DNA from: a virus | Virus record (IMG/VR): IMGVR_UViG_3300044624_003021 | Span: 1 to 64,000 of that record | DNA length: 64,000 bases | Strand: one strand, 5' to 3' | Shown here: piece by piece, positions 36,200 through 43,927 of the stretch | Layout of the letters: each line of letters starts with the position of its first letter | Position numbering within the stretch: the stretch's first letter is position 1 | Notes under the pieces: generated by a model | Seen by the model: only the letters and a program-made list of their open reading frames with translations | Database searches by the model: none | Told to the model about the DNA's origin: nothing | Program-made: the position numbers and the translations under genes

Positions 36200-38248
36200 A
36201 TGACTGAACCAATGGATAATGACGGAAAAAGCAAAAGCAAACCAAAAGGAGATTCGTCAACTCCAGTCCTTGATAATTTTAGTAGAGATTTGATAAAGTT
36301 GGCTGAAGAAGGTAAACTTGACCCTGTTATAGGTAGAGAAAGAGAAATAACAAGAATTGCCCAAATTTTATCTAGAAGAAAGAAAAATAACCCAATTATT
36401 ATTGGCGAACCTGGTTGTGGTAAAACCGCAATTGTTGAGGGTCTTGCCATTAAAATTTTTGAGGGAGATTGTCCAAGAAATTTGATGGACAAAAGAATTG
36501 TGTCTTTAGACATGACATCAATTGTTGCCGGTACAAAATACCGTGGTCAATTTGAAGAGAGAATGAAAGTTATTATTGAAGAACTACAATCCTCTCCAAA
36601 CATTATTGTCTTTATCGATGAGATTCATACAATAGTTGGGGCCGGAAATTCATCGGGTTCTTTGGATGCGTCCAATATCTTTAAGCCAGCACTTGCTAGA
36701 GGAGAAATTCAATGTGTTGGAGCAACAACATTGGATGAATATAGAAAGAATTTTGAAAAGGATGGTGCCCTCGAACGAAGATTCCAAAAAGTTGTTGTTG
36801 ATTCGGCAACAAAAAAAGAAACATTTTTGATTCTTAAGAATGCTAAGGATAAGTATGAAACTTACCATAAAGTGAAATACTCTGATGAAATTCTTAATCT
36901 TTGTGTTGATTTGGCAGAACGATATATAACCGACCGTGAGTTTCCTGATAAAGCTTTCGACATTATTGATGAAGTAGGAGCTCGTAGTCAAGTTGAGATT
37001 AAGGTTCCTGAAATTATCGACCAATTGAAACAACAAGCAACCGATATTAAACAACAAAAAATTGAGGTTGTTAAAAAACAGAACTATGAAGAGGCTGCAA
37101 ACTTACGAGATAAGGAAAAGAAAATTATTAGTAAGTTGGAAGATGAGAAAAAGAAATTCGAGGAAGAATTAATCTCACAGAAAAGAGAAATCACAACAGA
37201 ATTGGTTTATGAAACCGTTTCTAACATGACCAAAATTCCAATTTCTAAATTAGATTCTGACGAAACTAAGTTGTTAACTAAACTTGAGGAAAATTTATCC
37301 GGTAGGGTTATCGGTCAGGCACCGGCTGTTGCAAAAATTGCAAAATCTATCAGAAGAAATAGATTGGGTATCAAGGACCCAAACAAACCAATTGGTTCAT
37401 TTATATTCTTAGGTTCAACAGGCATCGGAAAAACATTACTAGCCAAAGAACTTGCAAAACAAATTTTTGGTAGTGAGGATAACCTTATCAGAATTGATAT
37501 GTCAGAGTTTCAAGAAAAACATACAATATCTCGTTTGATTGGAGCTCCTCCAGGATATGTTGGGTATGATGAAGGTGGTCAGTTGACAGAACAAGTTAAA
37601 AACAAACCATATTCTGTGATTCTATTTGATGAAATTGAAAAGGCAAACAAAGACATTTTCTCAACTCTATTACAGGTATTGGATGACGGTCACGTTACAG
37701 ATGGTTTGGGTCGTAAAATTAATTTCAAAAATTGTGTGATTATTATGACATCGAATATTGGGGCGAAAAAATTACAAGATTTTGGCGCTGGTATCGGATT
37801 TAAGAGTGTTAACACTTACGTTGAGGAGGAGTATAAAAGAGACGTTTTGAAAAAAGAACTTCAGAAGTTTTTTGCTCCAGAATTCTTAAACCGTATTGAT
37901 GAAGTTATTGTCTTCAATAGTTTGAAAAAAGAAGATATTCAACAAATTGTTAAACTTGAGCTTGATAAACTTTGTAATAGATTAGTTGGTCTGAAATACA
38001 ACATCACATATGAACAGAGTGTAACCGATTTAATTTCTGAGGTTGGTTTCGATGAACAATTCGGGGCTCGTCCTTTAAAGAGAGCAATCCAAGACAAGAT
38101 TGAGGACTATATTTCTGAAGAAGTATTAAAAGGTAACATTGTAGAAAATGGTGATTACCAATTGTATGTAGAAACCAAAGAAATTAAAATTAAACAGGTT
38201 ACCACAATAAGTCCTGTGAAAAAGACAAGAAAGAAAAAAGGGGAGTAA
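36200..38248 (+). CDS. ClpC-like AAA+ unfoldase without the N-terminal domain
   Basis: 682 aa. It starts at the D1 linker (LDNFSRDLIKLAEEGKLDPVIGR), so the Clp_N double repeat is absent. D1 has Walker A GEPGCGKT near 70 and Walker B VFIDEIH near 139. A UVR-like segment (NYEEAANLRDKEKK, about 296-308) marks it as ClpC-like rather than ClpB-like. D2 has Walker A GSTGIGKT near 406, Walker B ILFDEIEKA and the C-terminal GARPLKRAIQDKIEDYI. An IGF tripeptide near 532 sits where ClpA/ClpC insert into ClpP. It should unfold and thread proteins, probably into host ClpP. Loss of the N-domain would remove adaptor docking and change substrate choice. It is one of few plus-strand genes here and ends in a strong terminator. 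Confidence 0.9.
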   Translation: MTEPMDNDGKSKSKPKGDSSTPVLDNFSRDLIKLAEEGKLDPVIGREREITRIAQILSRRKKNNPIIIGEPGCGKTAIVEGLAIKIFEGDCPRNLMDKRIVSLDMTSIVAGTKYRGQFEERMKVIIEELQSSPNIIVFIDEIHTIVGAGNSSGSLDASNIFKPALARGEIQCVGATTLDEYRKNFEKDGALERRFQKVVVDSATKKETFLILKNAKDKYETYHKVKYSDEILNLCVDLAERYITDREFPDKAFDIIDEVGARSQVEIKVPEIIDQLKQQATDIKQQKIEVVKKQNYEEAANLRDKEKKIISKLEDEKKKFEEELISQKREITTELVYETVSNMTKIPISKLDSDETKLLTKLEENLSGRVIGQAPAVAKIAKSIRRNRLGIKDPNKPIGSFIFLGSTGIGKTLLAKELAKQIFGSEDNLIRIDMSEFQEKHTISRLIGAPPGYVGYDEGGQLTEQVKNKPYSVILFDEIEKANKDIFSTLLQVLDDGHVTDGLGRKINFKNCVIIMTSNIGAKKLQDFGAGIGFKSVNTYVEEEYKRDVLKKELQKFFAPEFLNRIDEVIVFNSLKKEDIQQIVKLELDKLCNRLVGLKYNITYEQSVTDLISEVGFDEQFGARPLKRAIQDKIEDYISEEVLKGNIVENGDYQLYVETKEIKIKQVTTISPVKKTRKKKGE

Positions 38249-38262
38249 AATCCCCTTTTTTT
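38234..38262. terminator. Terminator shared by convergent genes
   Basis: GGGGA/TCCCC stem with GTAAAA loop and long A and T runs; it covers the end of the Clp gene and faces the minus-strand gene at 38262. Confidence 0.75.
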
Positions 38263-38639
38263 TATTTTAGTGTTTGTGAAGTTAATTTTTCGATTTTGTC
38301 AATCGCATTTGCATATGACGTAAAATAATTTACCGCATCGTCTATTTCATTTTCTAAGTCGAACTTACTTTGTGCGGGCATTTTCGAGGCCTGAACCTTA
38401 CCTTTTAAATCGGAAAGTTGGGTCATTATTCTTGTATTCGGCTCGTCTAATTTTTTTAGTTTACGAGTAAGATTTCTTAAATTACTTGTGTATTTGTAGT
38501 AATCATAACCATATCCTCTCCATACACCTTTCAATCCTTGATACACGTCACTTATACCTTCTTGAGTTTCTTGTTCTTCAATAACTCTCTTAACTATTTT
38601 TTCTAAATCGGATTCTGTTAATCTTATAACTTTTCCCAT
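38262..38639 (-). CDS. Unknown helical protein with RLTESDLxxIVKRV N-terminus
   Basis: 125 aa, all-helical with heptad-like spacing. The N-terminus MGKVIRLTESDLEKIVKRV is a short motif I have seen on many unrelated proteins of large T4-like phages; LTE followed by S fits a T4 gp21-type site, so it may be a capsid-targeting peptide. The rest is a coiled-coil (LRNLTRKLKKLDEPNTRI, DAVNYFTSYANAIDKIEKL). A virion internal protein is the inference. An ATATTTAT motif precedes it at 38653-38660. Confidence 0.65.
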   Translation of the reverse strand: MGKVIRLTESDLEKIVKRVIEEQETQEGISDVYQGLKGVWRGYGYDYYKYTSNLRNLTRKLKKLDEPNTRIMTQLSDLKGKVQASKMPAQSKFDLENEIDDAVNYFTSYANAIDKIEKLTSQTLK

Positions 38640-38661
38640 GATATTTTTTTTTATAAATATC

Positions 38662-39486
38662 TTAAAAAAGTAAAAACTGAGAATCTTTACGAGGGGTCAA
38701 ATAATATTTTTTGTAACCCAATTCCTCAATCATTTTTTTACCAGTCTCAATCCCATTAAAGGTATCCTCAATTACAACATATTCTTCGGGAGTATGATAA
38801 TTGTAATACCCAATTGAAATGTTTATACAAGAGAAGTCAAATTTATTCTTTAATGCATAAACATCAGTATAAGGATGTGACCCATACTTTTGTCGTCCTT
38901 GGAAAGATTCATTTAGAACATTATCACATGTTTTAAAGAATTCGTCAGATTTTTCAAACAATTTAACACCCATGCAATATTCAGAAACCATCCAATTAAA
39001 CGGAGCATCGAACTGAATCACATAACCAACATCATAAAAGAAATTTGGGTCGGCCTTTCGTGACCCATGACAACCTGTTTCTTCTGAGACAAAAAACGCG
39101 GCTTTCAAAACCGGTAGTTCTTTAAGAAGTTCCAAACAAGCAAACACACCACATTTGTTATCACCACCAATGCCGGTTGGTCTACCAAAATCATTGTAGG
39201 CTTTGAGTGATTGTTTTAATTCTCCTTGAAAGTTTTCCAGTTCCTCTTCTCTAATGTTAATAACATCGATATCATGTACGGTATCGGTGTGAGCGACAAC
39301 ACATGGGTAAAATGAGTTTTCACTTATTTCACCCTTTGTTGCATAAACATTCCAATGTTCATCAACAGAATATTCAATGTTATTTTTGGTTAACCAATCA
39401 ATCAAAAACTCAATCATCAAATCTTCTTGATAAGTTTTTGTTGGTACGGATAAAACAGATTTAAGTAAATTTAGGTCTCTTTGCAT
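38662..39486 (-). CDS. M20-type metallopeptidase (peptidase T-like)
   Basis: 274 aa, shorter than peptidase T (about 410 aa), apparently lacking the lid domain. Zinc and catalytic residues are in place: His and Asp in VVAHTDTVHD, bridging Asp in GIGGDNKCGVFACLEL, catalytic Glu in FVSEETGCHGSRKA, Asp in QFDAPFN, and a distal His in YYNYHTPEEYV. Such enzymes hydrolyse short peptides in the cytoplasm. Next to a Clp unfoldase it could recycle proteolysis products, which is inference. A host-type TATCTTTG box lies 5 nt before ATG, implying a leaderless mRNA. Confidence 0.8.
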   Translation of the reverse strand: MQRDLNLLKSVLSVPTKTYQEDLMIEFLIDWLTKNNIEYSVDEHWNVYATKGEISENSFYPCVVAHTDTVHDIDVINIREEELENFQGELKQSLKAYNDFGRPTGIGGDNKCGVFACLELLKELPVLKAAFFVSEETGCHGSRKADPNFFYDVGYVIQFDAPFNWMVSEYCMGVKLFEKSDEFFKTCDNVLNESFQGRQKYGSHPYTDVYALKNKFDFSCINISIGYYNYHTPEEYVVIEDTFNGIETGKKMIEELGYKKYYLTPRKDSQFLLF

Positions 39487-39491
39487 ATTGA

Positions 39492-39499
39492 CAAAGATA
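39492..39499 (-). promoter_or_regulatory. Host-type promoter box 5 nt before the peptidase start
   Basis: Minus-strand TATCTTTG fits TAnnTTTG; transcription would begin at or beside the ATG. Confidence 0.55.
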
Positions 39500-39528
39500 G
39501 GTCAAGTTTGTGAATAAATAAAATTAAT

Positions 39529-40593
39529 TTAAAATAATTCAGGGTGATACAAAAAGTTATAGAAATCATCAACTTCTACATACATTTTTTCGACACCGTA
39601 ATAATTGTTTTTGTCAGGTTTATGTAAGATTTTAATTTTTCCATCTTCAAACCCTTCAATTCTGAATATTTTATTTTCGTTTTTCTTTCCAAAAGTTTTT
39701 TGTACTGGGAAATTATTCCACTGACCCGAACTGTAATTAAGTTTATCTAATAATTTGTAGAATTTTTGCATTTTTTCAAGTTCTTCAGGGTCAATATCTT
39801 CAACTAACCTATTATATAACCTATCCAAAATTCTGTTAACCTCTCTATTGAACCCATCTCCATCCCAATTCTCGTTGCTCCAATAATTGTAATAATCCTC
39901 ATATAAATTTTCGTCAAACTCTAAATTATTTTGTCCAACGAAATTCTTAAACATGTCAATCAAACTATCCTCGTGAGGAGTTTTGGTTTTGTCCCAAAAA
40001 TAAATTAAACTACTTACAGTTGTAAGGTATACTTCTTTACACTCTTTTTCAATAATTCCAAAATTATCAAATTTACCACATAAATTTTTATTGACATATT
40101 CTAAACAACCCGCCTTTAACGTTTCGTCATAATAATCAGCATAATAACCTCCAATTTCACTAGCCTCATTACTAAAATTCTGATAGAAAAATTCACCAAC
40201 ACCTTCATTATAACCAATTTGGAAATTAGCCAAAGGAGGATTAACCAATTTTATAATATTTTTAAATAAAGTTAAATTTTCTTCATTAAAATAATGAATC
40301 GGATAACCACCTCTCATCTCATCATCACCCCAATAACTGTCAACAAATAAGTTACCCGAATATCTACTCTCACAAGCGGCGATTATTGAAGCATTATTAT
40401 TGTAATTGTCTTTGTCATCTATGAATATATTCATATATTCTTCCTCAGTAAATCTTAATTCAACCAAAGACTTTCCTCTATTTTTTTCATTTACTCTTGT
40501 AACCTTTACAATTCTATCATCATCGGCCTCTTTAACAAATATAGGGTTTAAATTTGAATCACGAAATTGTAAAAGCGATTTATATAGTTCCAT
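39529..40593 (-). CDS. Unknown 354-aa acidic protein
   Basis: 354 aa, acidic and aromatic-rich (many Tyr/Trp/Phe/Asn), soluble, no signal or membrane segment, no domain I recognise. Clusters such as NNNASIIAACESRYSGNLFVD and GEFFYQNFSNEASEIGGYYAD are typical of globular phage proteins. It sits between the M20 peptidase and the tmRNA gene. An ATATTTAT-like copy ending in C at 40609-40616 lies 15 nt before the ATG and shares DNA with the divergent tmRNA promoter. Confidence 0.65.
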   Translation of the reverse strand: MELYKSLLQFRDSNLNPIFVKEADDDRIVKVTRVNEKNRGKSLVELRFTEEEYMNIFIDDKDNYNNNASIIAACESRYSGNLFVDSYWGDDEMRGGYPIHYFNEENLTLFKNIIKLVNPPLANFQIGYNEGVGEFFYQNFSNEASEIGGYYADYYDETLKAGCLEYVNKNLCGKFDNFGIIEKECKEVYLTTVSSLIYFWDKTKTPHEDSLIDMFKNFVGQNNLEFDENLYEDYYNYWSNENWDGDGFNREVNRILDRLYNRLVEDIDPEELEKMQKFYKLLDKLNYSSGQWNNFPVQKTFGKKNENKIFRIEGFEDGKIKILHKPDKNNYYGVEKMYVEVDDFYNFLYHPELF

Positions 40594-40616
40594 TAAAAAA
40601 CTTTTTATATAAATAC

Positions 40617-40647
40617 TTGGAATACCGATAAACTATTTATATCTTTG
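40617..40647 (+). promoter_or_regulatory. Host-type promoter of the tmRNA gene
   Basis: TTG at 40617-40619, 20-nt spacer, TATCTTTG at 40640-40647, 20 nt before the tmRNA 5' end. This is a near-ideal Bacteroidota sigma-ABfr promoter. Confidence 0.75.
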
Positions 40648-40667
40648 TATCACGTTATTTGATATAT

Positions 40668-41044
40668 GGGGGTAACTTGGAATTGACTAGCATGGTTGAT
40701 TACTCGGAGCATGTCGAGGCTGAACTAACCTTGTAAAACTGGTTCACACGATAAACGGCAACGTTATCAACAAACTCTCTGCAGTTGGTCTTATCCGTAC
40801 TGAGGAGAACATTTCAGTAGCCTAATCTAGGATTAGCCTACAAAACGGGTCGGTAAGCATACAACCTTGGAACAGAAGCTCGTACTGTGGTGTGGTTTCT
40901 ACCCGAAAAGAAGCACAACTCGTTTGTGGTTTTGAGAGCTCAAAAACCAATATTTCGGAACATTGAGAAGCGATGTTGACCTAAACATGTAGGGCTTAGT
41001 AGTTAAAATGAGTAGGAAGGGGTTCGACTCCCCATACCTCCACC
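40668..41044 (+). ncRNA. ssrA: Transfer-messenger RNA (tmRNA)
   Basis: The 5' GGGGGTA (40668-40674) pairs with TACCTCC (41035-41041), giving a 7-bp acceptor stem with discriminator A and CC; the terminal A of CCA is not encoded. A TTCGACT T-loop with GGGG/CCCC stem lies at 41019-41033. TTGGAATTGACTAGCATGG after the acceptor resembles the tmRNA D-arm region. A tag frame from GGC at 40757 to TAA at 40823-40825 reads GNVINKL...TEENISVA (22 aa); the resume codon is inferred. The gene has its own host-type promoter and a strong terminator. tmRNA rescues stalled ribosomes and tags the product for proteolysis; the -SVA end differs from the usual -LAA. Confidence 0.88.
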
Positions 41045-41050
41045 GTAAAC

Positions 41051-41078
41051 AAAAATCCCCTCCGAAGAGGGGATTTTT
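41051..41078. terminator. Terminator after tmRNA
   Basis: AAAAATCCCCTC/GAGGGGATTTTT hairpin with CGAA tetraloop, 6 nt past the tmRNA end; it also faces the minus-strand gene at 41095. Confidence 0.9.
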
Positions 41079-41094
41079 AATTTAATTTTATTAA

Positions 41095-41529
41095 TTATAC
41101 TTTCTGTTTACAAAGATTAATAATTTCTCTAATCAAAGGAATTAATTTATCAGTTGGAAAGGATGTGTATGGGTTCAAATATAACCCACTATGGGTACCC
41201 ATTTTTTTAACCGGAAAACCATATTTCTGAGTAAGGTCAAAAACTAATTTACCCTTTTGAGGGTCGTCACTTTGGAAACTGAATGTTCCTACTTTTGATA
41301 TTGACATTCCCCAATCATTTCCTGGCCCTGAGTGTGAACCCCAATTTAAACTATGGTCCCCGTCTTTCATTTTGATTTGTTTAGGACTTGTAGTCACTAA
41401 AGAAGAAACAATTTTAGACCAATTTTCATCCATTGATTGTTCTTCTTCATTTATCAATGGTTTAGCGTCACCCATTGTTGATTCCATCAAATTATAAAAT
41501 CTTTTTTTGTATTGTTCTATATTGTTCAT
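41095..41529 (-). CDS. Unknown protein with LMESTMG N-terminal motif
   Basis: 144 aa. The N-terminus RFYNLMESTMGDAKPLINEEE contains LME before Ser, a T4 gp21-like cleavage context, and resembles short leader motifs on other phage virion proteins. The remainder (SKIVSSLVTTSPKQIKMKDG, GSHSGPGNDWGMSISKVG) is a small alpha/beta domain I do not recognise. An ATATTTAT motif is 16 nt upstream. Probably an internal virion protein, by analogy only. Confidence 0.6.
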   Translation of the reverse strand: MNNIEQYKKRFYNLMESTMGDAKPLINEEEQSMDENWSKIVSSLVTTSPKQIKMKDGDHSLNWGSHSGPGNDWGMSISKVGTFSFQSDDPQKGKLVFDLTQKYGFPVKKMGTHSGLYLNPYTSFPTDKLIPLIREIINLCKQKV

Positions 41530-41562
41530 TGTACTATTTTTTTATATAAATATATGAAAAAT

Positions 41563-41586
41563 AAAAAAGGTGGGTTTCCCCACCTG
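41563..41586. terminator. Terminator of the first RNA cluster
   Basis: On the minus strand AGGTGGG/CCCACCT with GAAA loop then a T-run, about 10 nt past tRNA-Met. Confidence 0.8.
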
Positions 41587-41594
41587 TGATTTGT

Positions 41595-41665
41595 TGCAAC
41601 TGAAGGATTCGAACCTCCGACCTTCAGGTTATGAGCCTGACGAGCTGGCCTCTGCTCTAAGTTGC
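41595..41665 (-). tRNA. tRNA-Met (CAT)
   Basis: Sense strand has GCAACT acceptor, D-stem GAGC/GCTC, anticodon arm TCAGG CTCATAA CCTGA, and T-arm GGAGG TTCGAAT CCTTC. The anticodon is CAU. It is short (71 nt) with only one base between acceptor and D-stem and a mismatch at the seventh acceptor pair, so somewhat irregular. CCA is not encoded. It lies at the 3' end of the large structured RNA block, probably processed from the same transcript. An Ile2 (modified CAU) identity cannot be excluded. Confidence 0.85.
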
Positions 41666-41666
41666 G

Positions 41667-42556
41667 ATGTAATAGTTGAACTAAGCCTGAGATTACAGCT
41701 TTGAGTGAGAACCTTTTGAAGGATTATTGTTTCCCTTCTTATCCACTTCCTTTTGAGAAGTATTTCTCAGTCACGGTCTTTTAGGTTTACCACTCCTTGA
41801 GGTTTAAGTTACTCTCTTATTACTTAACTCTTTCCGAGGTTGCCACCCCAGTTCATCCTTGCGGGATTAAAGGTTTTTCGTAAAACTACAGTTAGACTTG
41901 GGGTCTTTCTGTGCCACGGACAACCCGTGACTGTGTAGTGACCTTTCACTCAAACCTGATGGACACTTTTCCTTTAATTATTGTTCATAATTTTAGATTT
42001 GTGTCGTGGATGTGTCAGAGTAGTGGTCCACCGTAAGCTCCGTCTCCTTTTGGGTGACGAAATACTAAACTACTCCGTGAGATATCCCTATCTCCATACT
42101 TTCAGATTACTTCATAAAGAGACCTTGGTAGGTCATCTTTAGGGGTAGTAGCGACACCACTCGTTCTCTACCTTACCTTTCGGTTTTAAATCCCCTTCGG
42201 TATTGGAATCCGCAATTGTGTAGTTGGAGCTACGTTTCTTACTTGATTCCTATGGGTTATTCTTGTTGGTGTTCCCACCTCAACTTGACAATCCACTTTG
42301 CCAAGTCACCTGACCACTTTCCCTACAGTGTTACCCTCGGTACTAAAGGTCTTGTGATATCCCACTTGTGTACTCGAGTTCCTTTCGAAACCGCAACCTC
42401 CTCAACACGGGGGAGGTCACTTTATCCTACTTTCGTAGTTTATTTAAGGACCATACACGGCCCATTATCTTTTATCAGTTGTCATCACCCGAAGGTTACT
42501 TTCACTGAATGGATAATCTTACTTTTCAAAGAACTTCTTCGGTCATTCCCGAATTG
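41667..42556 (-). ncRNA. Large ornate structured RNA, about 890 nt (GOLLD/ROOL-like class)
   Basis: No credible gene, but dense complementarity. Pairs include 41700-41708 with 41946-41954 (9 bp), 41768-41776 with 41925-41933 (9 bp), 42018-42024 with 42069-42075 (7 bp), 42079-42084 with 42089-42094 (6 bp), 42396-42401 with 42412-42417 (6 bp), and a CTAC/GTAG hairpin at 42427-42438; nested long-range stems build multi-branched domains. 41915-41919 can pair with 41925-41929 as an alternative to the second stem. A near-ideal host promoter starts it and tRNA-Met ends it. Size, phage location and tRNA linkage match the GOLLD and ROOL RNA classes; I could not align it to either, so membership is a hypothesis. 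The strand follows from promoter and terminator. Confidence 0.7.
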
Positions 42557-42561
42557 TTTTA

Positions 42562-42593
42562 CAAATTTAAGTCAAATTTTTCGTTCTGTCAAA
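42562..42593 (-). promoter_or_regulatory. Host-type promoter of the large RNA
   Basis: Minus strand: TTTG (42593-42590), 20-nt spacer, TAAATTTG (42569-42562). Confidence 0.75.
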
Positions 42594-42614
42594 TTTTTCT
42601 TAAACTTTTTTTAA

Positions 42615-42656
42615 GATTCGAGACTTGTATCTTAATCGTTGTCCGTCTCAAATCCT
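42615..42656 (-). ncRNA. Small hairpin RNA with conserved 20-nt loop
   Basis: Right after the middle tandem promoter, GATTTGAGAC (42654-42645) pairs with GTCTCGAATC (42624-42615), 10 bp with one G.U. The 20-nt loop 42625-42644 reads GGACAACGATTAAGATACAA on the minus strand, matching the loop at 20374-20393 (plus) at 18 of 20 positions although the stems differ. No clear terminator; an A-run follows, so it may be a 5' domain of a longer RNA. Confidence 0.6.
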
Positions 42657-42659
42657 TTA

Positions 42660-42691
42660 CAAATATATGGTGACTTTTTCAATCTACCAAA
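42660..42691 (-). promoter_or_regulatory. Second tandem host-type promoter
   Basis: Minus strand: TTTG (42691-42688), 20-nt spacer, TATATTTG (42667-42660). Confidence 0.75.
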
Positions 42692-42711
42692 TTTATTTGT
42701 ATTTTTTTTTT

Positions 42712-42758
42712 GATTTAACTTTCCGAGTATCTTTCATCACCTGTAGGTGTCAAATCTT
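42712..42758 (-). ncRNA. Second small hairpin RNA, possibly related
   Basis: GATTTGAC (42756-42749) pairs with GTTAAATC (42719-42712), 8 bp with one G.U. The 29-nt loop contains GATGAAAGATAC, similar to the GATTAAGATAC core of the neighbouring hairpin loop. It starts directly after its own promoter; on the minus strand the stem is followed by an A-run, not a T-run. Confidence 0.45.
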
Positions 42759-42761
42759 TTA

Positions 42762-42791
42762 CAAATATAAGGATAAATACTCACCAGACAA
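42762..42791 (-). promoter_or_regulatory. Third tandem host-type promoter
   Basis: Minus strand: TTG (42791-42789), 19-nt spacer, TATATTTG (42769-42762). Confidence 0.7.
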
Positions 42792-42808
42792 GCAAAATCG
42801 TAAAAAAA

Positions 42809-43492
42809 TTACAGATTCATCAAATTTTTAATTCTATCGACATCTTCTTTAACGATAGAATTCATACCAAATTGACCAAACGCCTTTTCAAACCCTTTCA
42901 TTAAAGGGTCCAATTTTCCACCAAACACATCAAGACCTTTAGAGCCCGGAGTTAAAGTTTTAAGTGATTTAGATAATTCAGGGCTAATTTCTTCTGAATC
43001 ATCATCAGGTGTTGGTAAATCTTCATCGTTGGTAGTTGTCGAATCTTTAGGAGGTTGTGTGGGTGATACCCCTGACTTATTTGAAATATGAACATGATTA
43101 TTATGATTTTTATAACCAAACCATAAAACAACTTTAGGATTACCTGATTCTTTAACATTCACCAAATACCCCAAATTTTTCAATTCATCAACAAATCGTT
43201 TAATACTATCATAAATCCCTTTGGTTTTTGCAGAACTTTCATCGCTCCAACCTTTACCGTTAATCATGGCAATATCAACAGCATTACCCGTTTGATGTCT
43301 AGTTCCTTTTCTATGTCCGGTCACTGCCGTAGTTACTGAAACTTGAACATTCGCCTTTTTAGCTGCAGTCTGAATGTCTGATAATAAAGAAATATTAATA
43401 TTATCCTTAGATGGCGTTGAATTACCTACCACTCTATCTCTAAATTCAACATTTGAGTACGTATCAACTACCTCATTTAATTTTTTATTCAT
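42809..43492 (-). CDS. M15-type peptidoglycan peptidase (endolysin candidate)
   Basis: 227 aa. The LAS/M15 metallopeptidase core is visible: TGHRKGTRHQTGNAVDIAM supplies the His and Asp zinc ligands and HNNHVHIS the distal His. An acidic Pro-rich linker follows and the tail FGMNSIVKEDVDRIKNLMNL is a short motif common at the ends of such phage proteins. M15 enzymes cut stem-peptide bonds in peptidoglycan. The start codon overlaps the stop of the spanin-like gene by 1 nt, supporting a lysis pair. There is no signal peptide. Confidence 0.75.
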   Translation of the reverse strand: MNKKLNEVVDTYSNVEFRDRVVGNSTPSKDNINISLLSDIQTAAKKANVQVSVTTAVTGHRKGTRHQTGNAVDIAMINGKGWSDESSAKTKGIYDSIKRFVDELKNLGYLVNVKESGNPKVVLWFGYKNHNNHVHISNKSGVSPTQPPKDSTTTNDEDLPTPDDDSEEISPELSKSLKTLTPGSKGLDVFGGKLDPLMKGFEKAFGQFGMNSIVKEDVDRIKNLMNL

Positions 43493-43827
43493 TATCCTTT
43501 AGTTCTCAAAAATTGATTTTCCGCTCTTAACTTTTCGTTTTCTTTTCTTAAGAAATCCACCTCAACTTCTAATCTTGAGAGTGAAGTGGTTAATACGATG
43601 ATGTTTTCTCTCATCTTATCTTTTTCTTTGGATGATTCGTCAAGTAATGTTTCTAATTTAACAATTCTTTCTCTTAAATCATCTCTATAAAGTTCCCCAT
43701 CTTTGTGTTGATTCTCTTCTTGCCTTTGCTTCAACAACATTCTTTTCTCATAATATTTCCAAGCCGCGTTTGAAGTTAAAACCGTTATTAGTGTAACGAG
43801 AATTGTAACCAAGTGTTGCTCCATCAT
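43492..43827 (-). CDS. Single-TM coiled-coil protein, spanin/holin-like
   Basis: 111 aa. One N-terminal membrane segment (LVTILVTLITVLTSNAAW) is followed by a long charged coiled-coil (LRERIVKLETLLDESSKEKDKM to LRKENEKLRAENQFL). This topology matches i-spanin-like or Rz-like proteins and some phage membrane scaffolds. Coupling to the M15 peptidase makes a lysis role most likely, inferred from context. An ATATTTAT motif is 31 nt upstream at 43859-43866. Confidence 0.65.
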   Translation of the reverse strand: MMEQHLVTILVTLITVLTSNAAWKYYEKRMLLKQRQEENQHKDGELYRDDLRERIVKLETLLDESSKEKDKMRENIIVLTTSLSRLEVEVDFLRKENEKLRAENQFLRTKG

Positions 43828-43873
43828 CAGTTTTTATTAAGTCAGTTATTATATTAAGATAAATATCAAAAAC

Positions 43874-43907
43874 AAAAAAAAAGTATGACATAGAGTCATA
43901 CTTTTTT
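43874..43907. terminator. Intrinsic terminator
   Basis: AAGTATGAC/GTCATACTT stem with ATAGA loop and A/T runs, past the minus-strand stop at 43928. Confidence 0.8.
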
Positions 43908-43927
43908 ACAAATATACGAATGTTTAA

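Noticed and set aside
42216-42614. Plus-strand open frame of 132 codons
   Set aside because: It lies antisense to the large structured RNA and is rich in Cys/Ser/His with no domain; chance absence of stops.
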